Position numbers and translations under genes: made by a program
The notes under the pieces: generated by a model
The model's input: only the letters and a program-made list of their open reading frames with translations
What the model was told of the DNA's origin: nothing
Database searches by the model: none
Assembly: GCA_035235625.1 (NCBI GenBank)
Contig: CP141141.1
Coordinates: 18,287,968-18,351,967 of the forward strand
Length of the DNA: 64,000 bases
Direction of reading: 5' to 3'
DNA from: Saururus chinensis
Taxonomy: Eukaryota; Streptophyta; Magnoliopsida; Piperales; Saururaceae
In this document: piece after piece, positions 63,494-64,000 of the stretch
Position numbering within the stretch: the first letter of the stretch is position 1
Layout: every line of letters starts with the position of its first letter

Positions 63494-64000
63494 TGTAACG
63501 ACCATAATTTTCAAAGGTGATTTTCTATCTATAAACATGCTTATATTCAAATTTTTATCGAGTTAAAATTAATTAAAATTTTACTCAATGAGTTTTTGTA
63601 ATGATGTTTTAGTGCTCTAAAAGACAAGTGTAATAGACCTTGAATCCTTGACTCGGACATCGGGGTCGTACGTTATAGCCCTAAGAAATGTGCCTCATGG
63701 GCGGCACCTACTGAAAGCATACGTGATAACATTTTGAAGATCTTGTTGATATGAATCCATCAGTACCAAGATCGAGTGATTCTGAGTTGTGGTTAAAAAG
63801 ATATCGTCATTTAAAGTTTTGGATTTTGAAAAAAAAATTATGGTGGTTGATGCAGGTTGATGCAAGCATTGCATCAACTGTGTGTCAGTGATGCAGTTCA
63901 CCGTGTCCTCATGGTGATGCGGATACACGTAGTCCATGCAGAAAACCAGGACCATGTGAGACATGTGTGCAAAATGTGTCGCACATTCCGTTTCCTATTT
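63494..64000 (+). mobile_element. 3' LTR of the chromovirus-like element (cut by the window end)
   Basis: It starts TGTAACGACC and aligns with 47788-48001 and then 55632-56040. About 1.2 kb of it should lie beyond the window, followed by GAGAG if the target duplication survives. Confidence 0.88.

Larger units (their letters stand above)
47788..64000 (+). mobile_element. Old Ty3/gypsy chromovirus-like element, nested insertions, runs off the window
   Basis: The 5' LTR starts TGAAATGACC at 47788 and ends ...CTGACA at 57142, interrupted by a 7.6-kb element. A primer-binding site follows, then gag and pol regions to 63480, a polypurine tract, and a 3' LTR from 63494 that the window cuts. Comparing 214 bp of the two LTR starts gives about one difference in six bases, so it is clearly older than the element inside it. 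Its coding regions are broken in many places. A GAGAG word precedes the 5' LTR and predicts the duplication beyond the window. Confidence 0.85.

Noticed and set aside
1-64000. tRNA, rRNA or snoRNA genes
   Set aside because: No cloverleaf-compatible A/B boxes or rRNA cores were recognised by eye; a tRNAscan or Rfam search would be needed to exclude them fully.

Overview
The window looks like repeat-rich nuclear DNA of a flowering plant. It is AT-rich, has no clearly intact host gene, and is filled with plant-type transposable elements. Recognisable pieces are an OTA-type (Athila/Tat-like) Ty3/gypsy gag and protease, Ty1/copia-type gag of the UBN2 family, a Ty3/gypsy chromovirus-like pol, and a broken ULP-like gene (DUF1985-like region plus C48 protease-like region) of the sort carried by plant Mutator-like elements. 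No tRNA, rRNA, CRISPR array or bacterial-type operon was seen. Species cannot be named from this.

Layout. 1-3.2 kb: non-coding, with a Stowaway-like MITE end and a foldback. 3.2-19.3 kb: a decayed ULP-like gene in at least four exon-like blocks (4086-4836, 5163-5930, 6036-6947, 14682-15240). A 1.13-kb tandem duplication on the other strand and a second DUF1985-like fragment (18720-19319) follow. The spacers between these blocks share a scattered palindromic motif, about ATCGTGTTA..TAACACGAT. A gag-protease-only LTR element (7232-14651, TSD CTAAC) sits in one spacer, inside a copy of that motif.

19.3-47.8 kb: a chain of fossil copia-like elements that share LTRs (LTR-gag-LTR-gag-LTR) with no recognisable polymerase or integrase. 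One copy is inverted (about 32.9-37.6 kb). Two solo LTRs from other families interrupt the chain: 21864-25517 (minus, TSD AAAGA) and 43474-44715 (TSD CAAAG).

47.8-64 kb: an old Ty3/gypsy chromovirus-like element (5' LTR from 47788, 3' LTR from 63494 running off the window) inserted into a copia-like gag fragment. Its 5' LTR is split by a young 7.6-kb LTR element without genes (48002-55626, TSD CAGAA). Its gag region is split by a solo LTR (57607-59681, TSD CTTTG). The young element shares LTR motifs, primer-binding-site type and internal repeats with its host element, so it is probably a non-autonomous relative. Its interior carries an array of five hairpin-capped 81-bp units and three copies of a stem-loop whose stem shows paired base changes.

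The most noteworthy signals are the palindromic motif confined to the ULP-gene spacers, the hairpin-capped array and covarying stem-loop of the gene-less element, and the nested insertions dated by five TSDs. All homology calls come from reading the sequence, without database searches.
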